The notes under the pieces are model-generated. The model saw only the letters and a program-made list of their open reading frames with translations. It was not told where the DNA came from and did not search any database. A stretch of 64,000 bases of DNA. Source: Zizania palustris. Taxonomy: Eukaryota; Streptophyta; Magnoliopsida; Poales; Poaceae. The stretch spans positions 27,932,371 through 27,996,370 of the forward strand of contig JAAALK010000285.1 in the NCBI GenBank assembly GCA_019279435.1. The letters are read 5' to 3'. Positions 39,772 through 51,774 of this stretch are shown here, piece by piece; the first letter of the stretch is position 1; each line of letters begins with the position of its first letter. Position numbers and translations under genes: made by a program.

Positions 39772-42413
39772 TGTGAAACCAAGGGTGGTTTCGGTCTGGA
39801 TGATGAGTGATTGACAAGGATGAGCGGTTGAAAAATGGAGTGTTCGTTGAGTGCATCGAGGGGTTCGATGTAAAGTGGAGGAGTGTGTGCCGAGGATTTT
39901 AGCGGTGCGTCGCGTTCCTGTTTTGGCTTGTCTTGGATGTGCAAGTTGGAGATGCTGACTGACTATCGATGGCGTGACGACCGGGTCTGTGAGAGGGAGG
40001 CCAGGACAAGCATTCAGGCATCTCGAGGGGATCGAGAGCGGAAGTGGCTTGATGGTGCTCGGAGTCGCAAAGCGGTATCGTGAGTCGAAGGGTTGAGAGG
40101 CTTTGTCAGTTTTTGCTGAAAACCGTCGCAAATCTAATTTTGTTAATTTCAATAGTTTTGAGTCCTTTTTCGTGTTGAGTCTTTGTGTAATAAACTAGGT
40201 TTAATTTTAGTAAGTGTCTAGAGCTATTGTACTCCTTTGGTTTGTTTTTCAGAATTTCTTAATTCTGAAAATATATTACAAGAAATAGGACTTTTGTGTA
40301 ATTTTCAATTCTAGAGGGTTCTTTTTAGAAAATACCCCTCATTGTTGGCCTATAAATAGGGGACCATATCCATGGGCAGTTGGCAGATTTTTGGCTGTTC
40401 TTTTGGCTGAACCAAATATCAATTTCATACAATTTTTGCTTCAATCCAGCAATATTGTACCACATCCGAAAATTGAACAGTAGTGATGGGGTTCTGATTC
40501 CAAGCGCAGGTATGCAATTTGTGACTGGATTCGATTTTGTGCAGCGTCTTCTGGGTGAATCTAGTGCAGAACTTGTTGTTGATGTTTATACATCTTTTGT
40601 TGAGGATGTTTTGAATGTTCTATTTTCGAAAGTTGCAACTGGTTTCTGTGATTCATTGTTAATTATTTTTCTGATCAAACAAGGCATCACCGTTCTGGAA
40701 TTTAACTGTAGATCAATTGTTTTAGTTTTTGGTTTAGCATGCTACATGTTTGATGAAATGTTTGATCTGTTTTGGTACTGTTTTTGGATCCAAGTTCTAC
40801 ATAGCCTTTGAAGATCAAGTTTCCAGGTTTCCATTTTGGGAATTTGGAAGAGTTTTTGACCACTTCTACATATATTTGTCTATCCAACAAAGTGCTTAAC
40901 TGATTGTGAAAACTTGAGATTTCAGCTGAATACAGTTCTCTGTTTTCAGTCTGGATTCAATCTTTGAGGTGATTTTTGATCTGTTTTGGTACTGTTTTTG
41001 GACCTGAGTTCTGCATAACTTTTGTTGTACAATTTTCAAGGGTTCCATGTTTGAAATTTTCAAAAGGTTCTGACCACAGATGCATATAGTTTTTGGTTAA
41101 CCAAATGTGGTGAGAAAGAGCTTTTCAAGGCTGTGTTAGTTGCTTTTCTGTTCTAAAGTTTTCAGTTTGCTTCTGTTTAAGAAAGCTGTTTGGTGTATTT
41201 TCTTTGCATTTATTGTTCTTGAATTGCTGTCTAATTTTGTTGCTGATAATCAAAGTTTGTAAAGTATTCAGTACTATTCATCTTCAACCGACAATGAGAC
41301 TTCTCTGTTCCTTTTATCACATGAACAGTGAGCAGAGTTTTTCCCTCTATTTCTGGAAAGCTACAGCGCTGCCAGGAGGTTCTTTACAAGATTTCATGCT
41401 TTCTTCTATTTCTGGTTGTTTTGCAAAGCGTCAACACTATTCTTGATCATCCGACAAAACCTGAGGAATATTTACTTTGCCGGATTAACACAGTGCATAG
41501 TTTTACTTCTCTGTTCTTGAAAACTAACGGTGTAGTTTCTGTGTTTGAAATTTATTGTTCATCTTCTATGTTCAGACCTTTAAATTTGATCATTGTGAGT
41601 TATCATGAAAAGAAAACATGAGTACTAATTAAAGTAAAGGTACTACACAACTGTTCTGGTTGATGACCTAGTAAAATCTATTTTCAGGCTGAATTTCATC
41701 CTTTGCAATCATAGGTGAAACTTTGTGAGTTATTTTGGTTCATCACTGCTCAGTGTTTTGGTATCTTGTTCTCTCATCTGAATTCATTTGCTGGGGGATA
41801 AATCTGCTACAGAATTATCAAGTGGATGAGCCGAGTAGCTACTGTATGTTGTCAGGCTTTTTCATCTATACATTCTGTTTTGCTTGGAGTGACTTTGAGC
41901 TGTGATTCAATACCTCTTAATGTTCCTGGTCAGCTACAGTAATGTCAAGCGCTTGTTTTCTTTGTTTCATACTTGTTTGATCTAATCAGAATATATACAG
42001 AACCATGGTTAGTGTGATCTTCATCAATGTTCTTATGATTTCTATCTATTGAATTACAGAGGTGATATACATGTTCATCATTCAGCTATTGCTAGTGTTT
42101 CTGATCTATTTTTGCCAACTCTGAACACTGTTGGCAAACCATCAATCGACAGCCTCCTGTAGGCAAATATATTGTCAAACTAGGCAGTAAATTTCGGAGT
42201 ACCAAATATCGACAGAGTAGATCAACAAGTCAACCTCCGATTTAGAAGAAATTTCAAATTTGATTTGATTTCAGTTCTGGTTTTGAATTGTAAGTCTCAT
42301 TCTTACTTCCAATATTTTAAAGGTGCATTGGGTGATTTGATCAGGTCATTAGATTCACGAGAATTTATCGAGGCACCTATTCACCCCTCTCTAGTCGCCA
42401 TTCCGATCCCACA
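39772..42413 (+). repeat. 5' LTR of C3 (2642 bp)
   Basis: Starts TGTGAAACCAAGGGTGG and ends CATTCCGATCCCACA. TATAAATAG at 40351-40359 in GGCCTATAAATAGGGGACC. AT-rich, with no TTCGAA cluster. The ORFs inside (for example 40380-40811) are partly shared with the 3' LTR but contain different stops and are not convincing genes. Confidence 0.93.
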
Positions 42414-42415
42414 AT

Positions 42416-42428
42416 TGGTATCAGAGCC
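42416..42428 (+). other. Primer-binding site of C3
   Basis: TGGTATCAGAGCC two bases after the LTR end; initiator methionine tRNA type. Confidence 0.9.
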
Positions 42429-42479
42429 AGTTAGATCACCAGTTGACCTTAACCGGTTTGTGATCCTTATTTTGGCGAC

Positions 42480-44824
42480 ATGGAAAGAAATTCGAAAATC
42501 CTTATGTTTGATGGTCATGATTTTTCCTATTGGAAGGTGTGCATGGAGGCTTACCTTCTGAGCCAAGGAAGTGCTATTTGGGACATTGTCGATTCCCAAT
42601 ATGTGATCCCTGAAACTCGAACCTCAGAGTCTGACAAATCAAAGTACGATTGCAACAACAAAGCGAGAAACGTACTTTTTGTCAGCCTGAGTCGCAAAGG
42701 GTTTGACAGGGTCCAGCTCCTATGAACTGCTCATGAAATCTGGACCACTTTGAGAACTTTTCATGAGGGCACTACCCAGATTAAGGCTAGGAGGCAAAGC
42801 ACATATAATCAAGAGTACCAAATATTTGTGCAAGGCCCCGGTGAATCGGTAGATGCCATGTTTGTGTGCTTTGATGGGATTGTTAGTAATTTGCGCTCCA
42901 CTGGGACGCTAGCTTACTCTGATCATGACAGGGCGATCAAACTTCTCTATGCTCTTGATCATAGCATATGGGAGGTGAAGATCTCAAGTATTGAAGAGTC
43001 GGCAAGTTTTGACACTTTGACTTGTGAAGAACTCTTTAGTAAGCTCCGAGATAGACAAGGCATCTCGTCCAGGATTCAGAAAAACTTTGTTGCCTTCTAT
43101 TGCTTTGGTTTCTGGTCCTAGCAGTGGCACCTCATCTGGAGGCAGTGTGTCTGGAATTTGCGCTTTATCTGGGGTTTTTGCCTTGTCTTCATTGGTTTCT
43201 ATCACAAAAGAACAAGTGGACACATTGGATGACGAAGAGCTTGCTCTTATAGTCAAAAAGTTCACTAGGTTCTACAATGATAGAAAAGATCAAAGAAGAG
43301 GAGGCTCTCGAGGGTGTTTTGAGTGCGGTGATCTTAATCATATTAAAGCAAATTGCCCAAAACTGAACGCAAAGAATGATCATGAACTCAAACACCAAAA
43401 AAGAGACAAAAAACCTTCTTCATAGGCAAAAGAGGAAAAGTGGAAAAAAGGATGGCTAGAGCTTTTGTGGCTGCACTCAGTGACATCGACAACACCTCGA
43501 GTGAAGAGCCAAGCTCTGATGAAGAAGAATTTTATACGAGTGAAGAAAAGAAGGAAAAGACGAAGGACTTCCACAGCCTCTGCTTCATGACCAATGATAA
43601 GTACAACAATGATGAGCTTGAGTAATCTGAGGTTAGTCTATCACTTGACCAATTACTTGTTCAAAACGATGAATTACATGATGCATTTATTTCACAAGAT
43701 AGACTGCTTAAACTTGATTGCTAAAGAACGAAAGGAACTAAAGCTTAAAATTGAATCACTCTCTACTGAACTTGCTTTGTTGAAGTCTGAGTCTGAAATT
43801 GCTGAATGTGAGTCTTGTCTTATCGTTATGGATGAACTTGCTCAGTTGCGTCTGATTCATGCTCAAAACATTGAAAAACTTGAAAATGTTCAGAAGCAAC
43901 TTTTTGTGGTGGAGTCTAGTACTTGTGTCATCAATGAATGCTTAAATTGCCCTTTACTGATTGAAAGCATTAATCTGAGAGATAAGCATATTGATGAGCT
44001 TAAGGCTAGATTGGAGAGTGCTGAGTGTTCTAAGGATGTGTAGCCGGCGTGTCCCACCTGCATCATCCTTAAGGACCAACTCAGCTTTGCTAGAGAGCGA
44101 GTAGAAAAACTTAAGTGTGAGAATGATTATCTGCTTTCCATGGTAGACAAATGCACTGAAGGGAAGGGGAAAATGGATTTGCTTTTGGACAAAACAAAAA
44201 TGTGTGCTGACAGGGCAGGGTTAGCTCTTGGGTTAGGTTATGAGAGGACTTCATCAAATACCCCAAGCCAAACTGTATTCACTCTACCTACCACCCTTGA
44301 GAAAGAGAGAGCCTAGTTAGACACACTAGAGAAAGCCAAAAATCCTACCCAACCTAAAAAGATAATCATTCCACCACTCAAGACAGACTCCAAGCAAAAA
44401 CCTAGAAAAACTGTGAGTTTTGCACGAGAAACCTATACGCCTACACTCAAGAAAGTTTTTCACTGCTCTTATTGTCATCGTGTAGGTCACTTGATTGGTT
44501 TTTTCTATCGACACATGAAAGATGAACGTCGTGCTCATGCTTTGAACTTTCATGATTATTCTTCACTTCATTTGCATGATTGTGGTTATTATTCATGCTC
44601 TGATGTTTAGGCTCCACATGGTTTTATGGGTGATTATGCCCCTCGTGGTGTACACCATGCTTCATATGGTGATAGATCACGTGTACGAGGCTTTGATGCT
44701 CGACAGGTTGGGAGACCTCATCGTTTACCAGGTTCGCACTTTATAGGTAGACCACACACTTTTTATCATGGCTTATCTCCTATGCATGGTCAGTCTACTA
44801 CTTTGCCTGGTTCTCGAGTATTGT
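42480..44824 (+). pseudogene. C3 gag, decayed
   Basis: ATG at 42480 gives MERNSKILMFDGHDFSYWKV, the usual Gag start. The UBN2 domain (AHEIWTTLRTFHEGTTQIKA, KLLYALDHSIWEVK, DTLTCEELFSKLR) is broken by a TGA at 42723 and a frame change near 43050. The zinc knuckle CFECGDLNHIKANC lies at about 43312. Acidic and coiled-coil parts follow (43440-44043, with LAQLRLIHAQNIEKLENVQK). A second knuckle near 44463 reads CSYCHRVGHLIGFF, with its last cysteine replaced by phenylalanine. A glycine/arginine/histidine-rich end stops at 44824. It is the closest relative of C0 gag. Confidence 0.88.
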
Positions 44825-44826
44825 GA

Positions 44827-46014
44827 TGCTGGATTCCAAAACAGTTTTTAACTCACCCTTTCACTGAGCATCCGAGAGATTCTAGCATGTTTTGAGGGGA
44901 GTTGTGTAGCATTGCATGAGCTTCTGTCATATGATTAATTTCTTTTACAAGTACATGCATTGTAATGCCTTTGTAGTATTTCCTTTAATACTGTTGATTG
45001 TACTTGGCATGTTTTCATCTTATAATTGTCATGAGCATGGATTTTATTTGAGAAAATTTGAAAATGATCACTACTTCGTCTAGAGACTAGCTTGAATGGG
45101 TTGAGTGCTTTTGCTATCTTTTACACACTTGATAGTTACGTCCTTTTCACTTGGATGCTAATACGCAACTTGATTTCATTAAAAATGAATGAAAATGAAA
45201 ATGGAAATGAATGATATTTATGTTGTTGTGTGCTAAAATTGAAAAGATCCAGGTGGGTTTGCTTTGTCACACTACTTTGTTCTGGATGTCTTACCATCCG
45301 ATGGTCTTTTGCTTGACCTAGGCTTGGTTTGGTCGGTTAGCATAAGGTTGACACGCAAATAACCCCTGGCACAAAAATAAAAAGTTAAAATTCATTGCAT
45401 ATGAAGTTTGCTGAAGCCCCTTGCAGTGGGATATACTTATCTGGTGTGTGCTTGATTAGCTTTTGCATCTCATGCCTTACCATATATAGTATGTTAGTCT
45501 GAGTGGTGATGCTTTTATGTGTTAAAATCTAAAAATGCTTGCTCATGCCTTTTGTTTAGATGTGATTCATCTGAGATGGTCATACAATACTTTTACATGA
45601 TATTCAAGGCAAATGCTTGTTGGTACTCTATTTGCAGTTGCACATCTTTCAGAAGATCACATCTCTGCTTTACCATCATTCCCCTCTTTGCATCATTTTA
45701 TCTCCTTGATGCCTGCATTGTCAAAGGGGAGTAATGGTATACATGATGCTTTTGGAGGATTTTGGATGATTGATTGGTTAAGGGTGATTGCTTGGTGAAG
45801 GTGGAGTAATTGGCTTTCATGTTGAGATGCTTTTGCTATGCATGTTGCATTGAGATGCTTTTGCGCTTTTGCATTGCCTTGCATATGGTTTTTGCCCAAG
45901 AGGGGAGATATCTTTCCAAGTGACATGTTTTTTTCTCTTTTATGAGTTTTATGGTCACTTGTGCGCTTAACTTGTATCCTCATCATGTCTTTGCTTGGGG
46001 TTGTCAATGCACTC
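44827..46014 (+). other. C3 non-coding region between gag and polypurine tract
   Basis: 1.2 kb with no coding potential. Several blocks match the C2 3' region in order: GAAAAGATCCAGGTGGGTT (45239), GGTCGGTTAGCATAAGGTTG (45330) and GGTGATGCTTTTATG near 45505. Confidence 0.75.
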
Positions 46015-46028
46015 ATCAAGGGGGAGAT
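46015..46028 (+). other. Polypurine tract of C3
   Basis: ATCAAGGGGGAGAT just before the 3' LTR start, matching C2 at 18868-18881 base for base. Confidence 0.88.
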
Positions 46029-48160
46029 TGTGAAACCAAGGGTGGTTTCGGTCCGGATGATGAGTAATTGACAAGGATGAGCGGTTGAGTGATGGAGTGT
46101 TGGTTGAGTGCATCGAGGGGTTTTATGTAAAGTGGAGGAGTGTATGCCGAGGGTTTCGGCGGTGCGTCACGTTCCTATTTTGGCTTGTCTTGGATGTGTA
46201 GGGTGGAGATGCTGACTGACTGTCGATGGTGTGACGACCGGGTCTGCGAGAGGGAGGCCAGGGCAAGCATTCAGGCGGTTCGAGGGGATCGAGAGCGGAA
46301 GATGCTTGATGGCGGTCGGAGTCGCAAACTGGTGTCGCGAGTCGAAGGGGTGAGAGGCTTTGTCGGTTTTTGCTGAAAACCATCGCAAATCTAGTTTTGT
46401 TAATTTCAATAGTTTTGAGTCCTTTTTAGTGTTGAGTCTTTGTGTAATAAACTAAGTTTAATTTTAGTAAGTGTCTAGAGCTATTGTACTCCTTTGGTAT
46501 ATTTTTCAGAATTTTTTAATTCTGAAAATATATTACAAGGAATAGGACCTTTTGTGTAATTTTCAATTCTAGAGGGTTATTTTTAGAAAATATCCTCCAT
46601 GGTTGGCCTATAAATTGGGGACCATATCCATGGGCAGGTGGAGAATTTTTGGATGTTCTTTTGGCTGAACCAAATGTGAATTTCATACAATTTTTGCTTC
46701 AATCCAGCAATACTGTACTAGATCCAAAAATTGAACAGTAGCGATGGGGTTCTAATTCCAAGCACAGGTATGCATTTTGTGACTGGATTTGATTTTGTGC
46801 AACATCTTCTGGTGAATCTACTGTAGAACTTGTTGATGATGTTTATACATCTTTTGTTGAGGATGTTTTGATTGTTCCATTTTCGAATGTTGCAACTGGT
46901 TTATGTGATTCATTATTAATTCTTTTTCTGATCAAACAAGGCATCACGGTTCTGGAATATAACTCGATCAACTGTTTCAGTTTTTGGTTTAGCATGCTAC
47001 ATGTTTGATGAAATGTTTGATCTGTTTTGGTACTGTTTTTGGATCCATGTTCTTCATAGCCTTTGAAGATCAAGTTTCCAGGGTTCCATTTTGGGAATTT
47101 GCAAGAGTTTTTGACCACTGCTACATATATTTGTCTATCCAACAAAGTGCTTAACTGATTCTGAAAACTATCCAACAAAGTGCTTAACTGATTCTGAAAA
47201 CTTGAGATTTCAGCTGAATACAGTTCTCTGTTTTCAGCCTGGATTCAATCTTTGAGGCGATTTTTGATATGTTTTGGTACTGTTTTTGGACCTGAGTTCT
47301 ACATAAATTTTGTTGTCCAAGTTTCAAGGGTTCTATGTTTCAATTTATCAAAAGGTTCTGACCACAGATGCATATAGTTGTTAGTTCACCAAATGTGATG
47401 AGAAAGAGCTTTTCAAGACAGTTGCTTTTCTGTTTTGAATTTTTCAGTTTGCTTCTATTTGAGAAAGCTTCTGGTCCTATTTTCTTTGCATTTCTTGTTC
47501 TTGAATTGCTGTCTAATTTTGTTGCTGATAATCAAAGTTTGCAAATTATTCAGTACTATTCATCTTCAGCCGACAAGGAGACTTCTCTGTTCCTTTTGTC
47601 GCATGAACAGTGAGCAGAGTTTTTCCCTCTATTTCTAAAAAGCTACAGCGCTGCCAGGAGGTTCTTTACAAGATTTCATGCTTTCTTCTATTGCTGGTTG
47701 TTTTGCAAAGCGTCAACACTATTCTTGATCATCCGACAAAAGCTGAGGAATATTTACTGTGTTTGAAATTTCTTGTTCATCTTCTATGTTCAGACCTTTA
47801 AATTTGATCATTGCGAGTTATCATGAAAAGAAAACATGAGTACTAATTAAAGTAAAGGTACTACTCAACTGTTCTGGTTGATGACCTAGTAAAATCTATT
47901 TTCATGCTGAATTTCATCCTTCGCAATCATAGGTGAAAGTTTGTGAGTTCTTTTGCTATTGCAAGAAGTTGCCAATCATTTTGGTTCATCACTGCTTAGT
48001 GTTTTGGTATCTTGTTCTCTCATCGGAATTCATTTGCTGGGGGATAAATCTGCTACAAAATTATCAAGTGGATGAGCTCAGTAGCTACTGTGTGTTGTCA
48101 GCATTTTTCATCTATACATTCTATTTTGCTTGGAGTGACTTTGAGTTGTGATTCAATACC
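46029..48160 (+). repeat. 3' LTR of C3, cut by G3
   Basis: Matches the 5' LTR from its start to ATTCAATACC (5' LTR position about 41919), with many substitutions and small indels, including a 33-bp tandem duplication near 47140-47200. The TATA box has decayed to TATAAATTG near 46609. G3 begins at 48161; ATACC (48156-48160) should be its target duplication. Confidence 0.92.
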
Positions 48161-49077
48161 TGCTGGGGGAATCAGTTTTCCCTTAAACAAGTGCCAAATT
48201 GACGTCAACCTCCGTTGGCCTTCGGCCCGGAGCCCGGCACTATCGAAGCAGGTTCTGGCATGCCGGAGTTATTTCCAAGCATCACTTAACCCAAGCCTCC
48301 GAGCTCCTTTTAGAGCCCTCCAGAGCGAAGCCTCTAGGCTCCTTCCGAAGTCTGCCAGAAGCCAAGTCTTCAGGCTCTCTTCGGAGTTCTCTTTGAAGTT
48401 AGCCTCCGGGTTATCCTCGGAGTTAACCTCCGAGCTCCTTTCGGAGCTCCTCAGAGACGATCTCCGGACCCTCTCTAGCCAATTCGAAGCTCAACCTCCA
48501 AGAGCCCAGTTCAGAGTTCAGTTCGGAGCACGCTTCGAAGCGTACTTCAGAGTGTCCTTCGAAGCCTTCTTTGCAGCCTCTGCCCGAAGAGCTCCGGCCA
48601 CTACATCGAATCAAGGAAATATCCCCACCTCGCTACAGTGTAGAAGCCATACCGGGGGCCCCTCTGCCCCTAGTATGTCGTTTAGCTGGTCAAGAAGTGA
48701 CGTTTATCTAACACGTCTTTAAGGCCGTAAAGCACTTTGTATAGTAGACTAGCTTTCCCCCCTTTTTCCCCTATAAAGCCTATGGCTTATAGAGGGCATT
48801 TAGGTCTTTTCCTTTGGCCTGTGTGCCTATAAAAGCAGGGCCAAGCCCTTGTAATAGGGGAGTTTGGCCAGATCCATGAGATCCTACAAACCCCTTAGAT
48901 TCAACCCAAGCAAACTATGCCAAATCCACCACAAACTGGACATAGGGCTATTATCCCTTTGGGGAGGTCCAAACCAGTATAAATCTTTTCTCCTTCTAAG
49001 AGAACCTCTCGATGTTCGTTTTACGCACCATATACACATACAAAACCTGTGTTGTAGCTAACGCAAATGCTACAACA
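48161..49077 (+). repeat. 5' LTR of G3 (917 bp)
   Basis: Starts TGCTGGGGGAATCAG and ends AATGCTACAACA. TATAAAAG at 48838-48845. The first half is crowded with CCTCCGAGCTCC, TTCGGAG and CGAAGC words. Spurious ORFs (for example 48072-48722) come from this composition. Confidence 0.85.
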
Positions 49078-49078
49078 G

Positions 49079-49098
49079 TTGGCACCATTCGTGGGGAA
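49079..49098 (+). other. Primer-binding site of G3
   Basis: TTGGCACCATTCGTGGGGAA directly after the LTR; the same GTGGGGAA core as in G1. Confidence 0.72.
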
Positions 49099-49099
49099 C

Positions 49100-50517
49100 C
49101 TAGTCCTAAAAGCTAAGTTATCTGCCATTGCCTGCATTTCGAAGTGCGCTTGAGGGGGGAGCTTCGAAGCTTTCTTGCTTCACGCACCCTTCAGCAAGGG
49201 GCTTCAGGTGCAATTCGAAGGCCTTCTTCACTTTCCACCATCCTTCGCACTTCGGAGTTCGCCCCCTGGCAAGGGGCTCCGCTTCATGTGCCAAAGGCCT
49301 TCGAAGCCCCAAGGGGCTACGAGGCAAGCTTTTCACCCGCTTTACGAGGTATGTACACTGCCCGAAGCATCACTTCGATGTACGAATCTGCAATTACTTT
49401 AATAAAAAATCGAATCCCTGCTTCGCCTTAAATCGAAGCCTTGCTTCGCCTTTAAAGCAAACTTTTGCTCCATCTTGTTAAAAGTCGAAGCCTTCCTTTG
49501 CGTTTGAAGCTGAAGCCTTGCTTCACATTTTAAAATCGAAGCCTTGCTTCCTTTTCATTTAAAACCGAAGCTCTGTTGTGTCCTTATCAAGACCTGAAGC
49601 CAACAGCCTCGTTCTTTTAAGAACTAAGGTTTCTAGCTTTGTATTGTTAAGGACCAAAGCACGACTTCGAAGTCTATTTGAAACTAGAGCACCCCTCCAA
49701 AGGCTACACAGCGTCTCCGGGCCCGTAGCAGTGGGCTTTGAGACTTTTGAGCGACGGCTTGGCAAGTCCGGGATTCCAGGCTCTGGCCTGATGCATCCCC
49801 TGGTCGAAGGTGGCCTAGGGTCGTAGGTGACCCAAAGTCGAAGGTGGCTCAACCCATCACAGGTTCGGTGAATCCACACCAAATATCCTTTTCATTCACT
49901 ATAGGATCAAGCTCAAGAAGCCTTTCTTCGCTATCTGAACACGCACCGAGGCCTCGCTTCGTGTGTCGTGATCTAATCTAAAAAATAAGCACCTTGAAGT
50001 CATGATTCGCCTAAAATCTAAGTGCGTTTCGGAGGCTCACGCACATTACCCAAATCCAAGCATGTCGAAGCATGCTTTGCTTAATTTGGCTACGCTGAAG
50101 CCTTGCTTCGCTCCAAATTAATGTGTTCGAAGCGCAAAAGAGGCCTTCGCCTGACGTGATATAAGTGTCTGAAGCCGCCAAAAAGGCGCACCCCTTCGCA
50201 TTCTTTAATTGCCCGCACCAGCAACGACTAAGTACCTAGCTGCCACGCGCAAGGGTGGAACGAAGTATGTATGCGAAGTGTGCGAATGTAATGCGCAGTA
50301 CGAGCGTGACAAGCTAAAACATTCGAAACAATCAAATCATGCGAAGCATGCAAACGAAGTATGAAAATACAACAAATCTCATTCATTGAATGATAATTGA
50401 GAAGTATGTTATAAATACACTTCAAAAACAAAATTATGAGTAGTCTGTATCTAAGCCTAAGAAAAAGCGAGCTCGAGGCCCCGACCCTCGCTTGCTCTTC
50501 TTCCGACTAGGGCCCCC
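49100..50517 (+). other. G3 internal non-coding region with CTTCG repeats
   Basis: No supported gene. The phrase GAAGCCTTGCTTC, an imperfect palindrome, recurs near 49434, 49513, 49538 and 50097, with a related GAAGCCTTCCTTT near 49485. The end, 50380-50500, reads on the minus strand as an AT-rich 3' untranslated region of the antisense ORF that follows. Confidence 0.6.
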
Positions 50518-50942
50518 TCAGCTGGATGAAGACTTGTCGGAGCCTGCTCTCCCACGTGCGGTTCGTCCTCGCCCCGAAGCCCATAGACCTCGTCTTTCAC
50601 CTTGCAGGTTTGTCCAAGTTTGTGAGGCAGGCGGTGCCGTGTTGAAAGAAGAGAAGTCTAAAGCTTCGCTGATTGTTAAGGTCATACCCGAAGGTTGTAC
50701 CCCCTCACCACTTAAGTCTACTTCGAAACAGCTTAAGTCTGGCGAGGAGGAAGAACTCCGAAGGGGCTCCGTGTTCACGGTAGCCAGCAGCTCCTCGGCT
50801 ACTTCAGAAATGGCTTCGCCGTTAGGACCCCTCGGAAGTTTGAACCGAGGGGGCCTTTGTTCGGACCTAGATACCTCGAGAACCACCCATAACTGGCGAA
50901 GCTCCTCAGAGTCCTCAAGTACTTCGAGGTCAACATTCGAAG
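50518..50942 (-). pseudogene. Antisense ORF fragment in G3
   Basis: The minus strand is open for about 140 codons within G3, with serine/glutamate-rich then arginine/glycine-rich sequence (SDKSSSS at the stop; PLRSSSSSPDLSCFEVDL; GRGRTARGRAG). It begins inside the CACTA end only because the frame happens to stay open, so its true start lies beyond the insertion. Downstream minus-strand sequence CTTTTTCTTAGGCTTAGA resembles the end of the second antisense ORF of G2. Function unknown. Confidence 0.45.
50940..50942. repeat. Probable 3-bp target duplication of the CACTA element
   Basis: AAG precedes CACTACTACAAACC. CACTA elements duplicate three bases; the other copy should lie beyond the window. 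Confidence 0.55.
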
Positions 50943-51245
50943 CACTACTACAAACCATCATTGTAGTGGCGTTGGGCAAAACCACTATAGTGGCGGGCCA
51001 TTAGATGCCCGCCACTACAGTTGCTGGTGCTGATGGCAGTACTAGCGTCCGCCACTACTATTGGTAAAGTAGTTACGGTCGGTGTTGACGTCATCCCGGA
51101 CCGCCACTATTTTACCAATAGCAGTGGCGGGCGCTGGTGCTGCCCTCCGCTGCTAAGCTGTCCACCACTAAAGTATTGATGACATCACTTGAGACCGCCA
51201 CTACTATTCTAGCTATAAATGCGCAGCTTCTTCCTCCCCGAGCTC
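50943..51245 (+). promoter_or_regulatory. CACTA terminal and subterminal region with promoter
   Basis: The TIR is followed by several short hairpins, such as TAGTGGCGGGCC...GCCCGCCACTA around 50989-51020, and one TGACGTCA at 51086-51093. CTATAAATGCG near 51212 is a likely TATA box for the transposase gene. Such subterminal repeats bind the accessory transposase protein in En/Spm. Confidence 0.75.
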
Positions 51246-51774
51246 TACCGAAGTTCGCATTTAATTTTGTTCGTACAATGGCGACAAAAATCTAGATAAA
51301 GAGGGGGGAGGCTTTGTTTTCGTTTCTTTTGAAGGATTTCATTCTAGGAGGTAAATCCATGCCGAATCTCACATTTATTTTGTATTTAATCATGTATACA
51401 ATGAGTTATTAGCGTTTTACTAATTTAGGGTTTGTGAATAGAAATTTTCAAATAATCTTCCATTTACAGTGTTTCCTTCTCCCAAATGAACAAATATGAC
51501 CCTCCTCACAATTATTCATCACTTGTATATTGATTCACGTCATTTTAATCTCTTTTTTAATTTGATTTATGTTTATAGATCTAGAGTTATGTTGTTTGGA
51601 GAGAGAGAAACCAATATAGTTAATTTATTTAATAATTTATTTCTGTTTAATACATAGTTTGAATTAAAGCATTTTTAATTAATGTTGTTATGAGCGATAT
51701 AATAAATCAATATATTTTCAATTTGTAAATTACTAAAATTTATTAATATTTTTTCAAATAATATATGTTTTAGA

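Larger units (their letters stand above)
39772..48160 (+). mobile_element. Gag-only copia element C3, inserted in GX, interrupted by G3
   Basis: 5' LTR 39772-42413, primer site, a decayed gag (42480 to about 44824), a 1.2-kb non-coding stretch with a polypurine tract, and a 3' LTR from 46029 that is cut by G3 at 48160. There is no protease, integrase, RT or RNase H anywhere between gag and the 3' LTR. The left flank AAGCA (39767-39771) should be the target duplication; the right copy is outside the window. The LTRs differ by several percent, so it is much older than C2. Confidence 0.9.
48161..50942 (+). mobile_element. Gypsy LTR element G3, 5' part, without visible gag
   Basis: Plus-strand LTR (48161-49077), primer-binding site, then 1.86 kb of internal sequence before the CACTA insertion at 50943. 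No gag or pol is found where gag would be expected; instead there is CTTCG-rich non-coding sequence and an ORF on the opposite strand (50518-50942). It may be a non-autonomous Tat-like element or one with a long leader. Confidence 0.75.

Noticed and set aside
40380..40811. 143-codon ORF in the C3 5' LTR
   Set aside because: The matching part of the 3' LTR has different stops and frame, and the translation is aromatic-rich without a domain.
50492..51004. 170-codon plus-strand ORF at the G3/CACTA junction
   Set aside because: It spans the CACTA insertion boundary and overlaps the minus-strand ORF, whose composition and downstream sequence look more gene-like.
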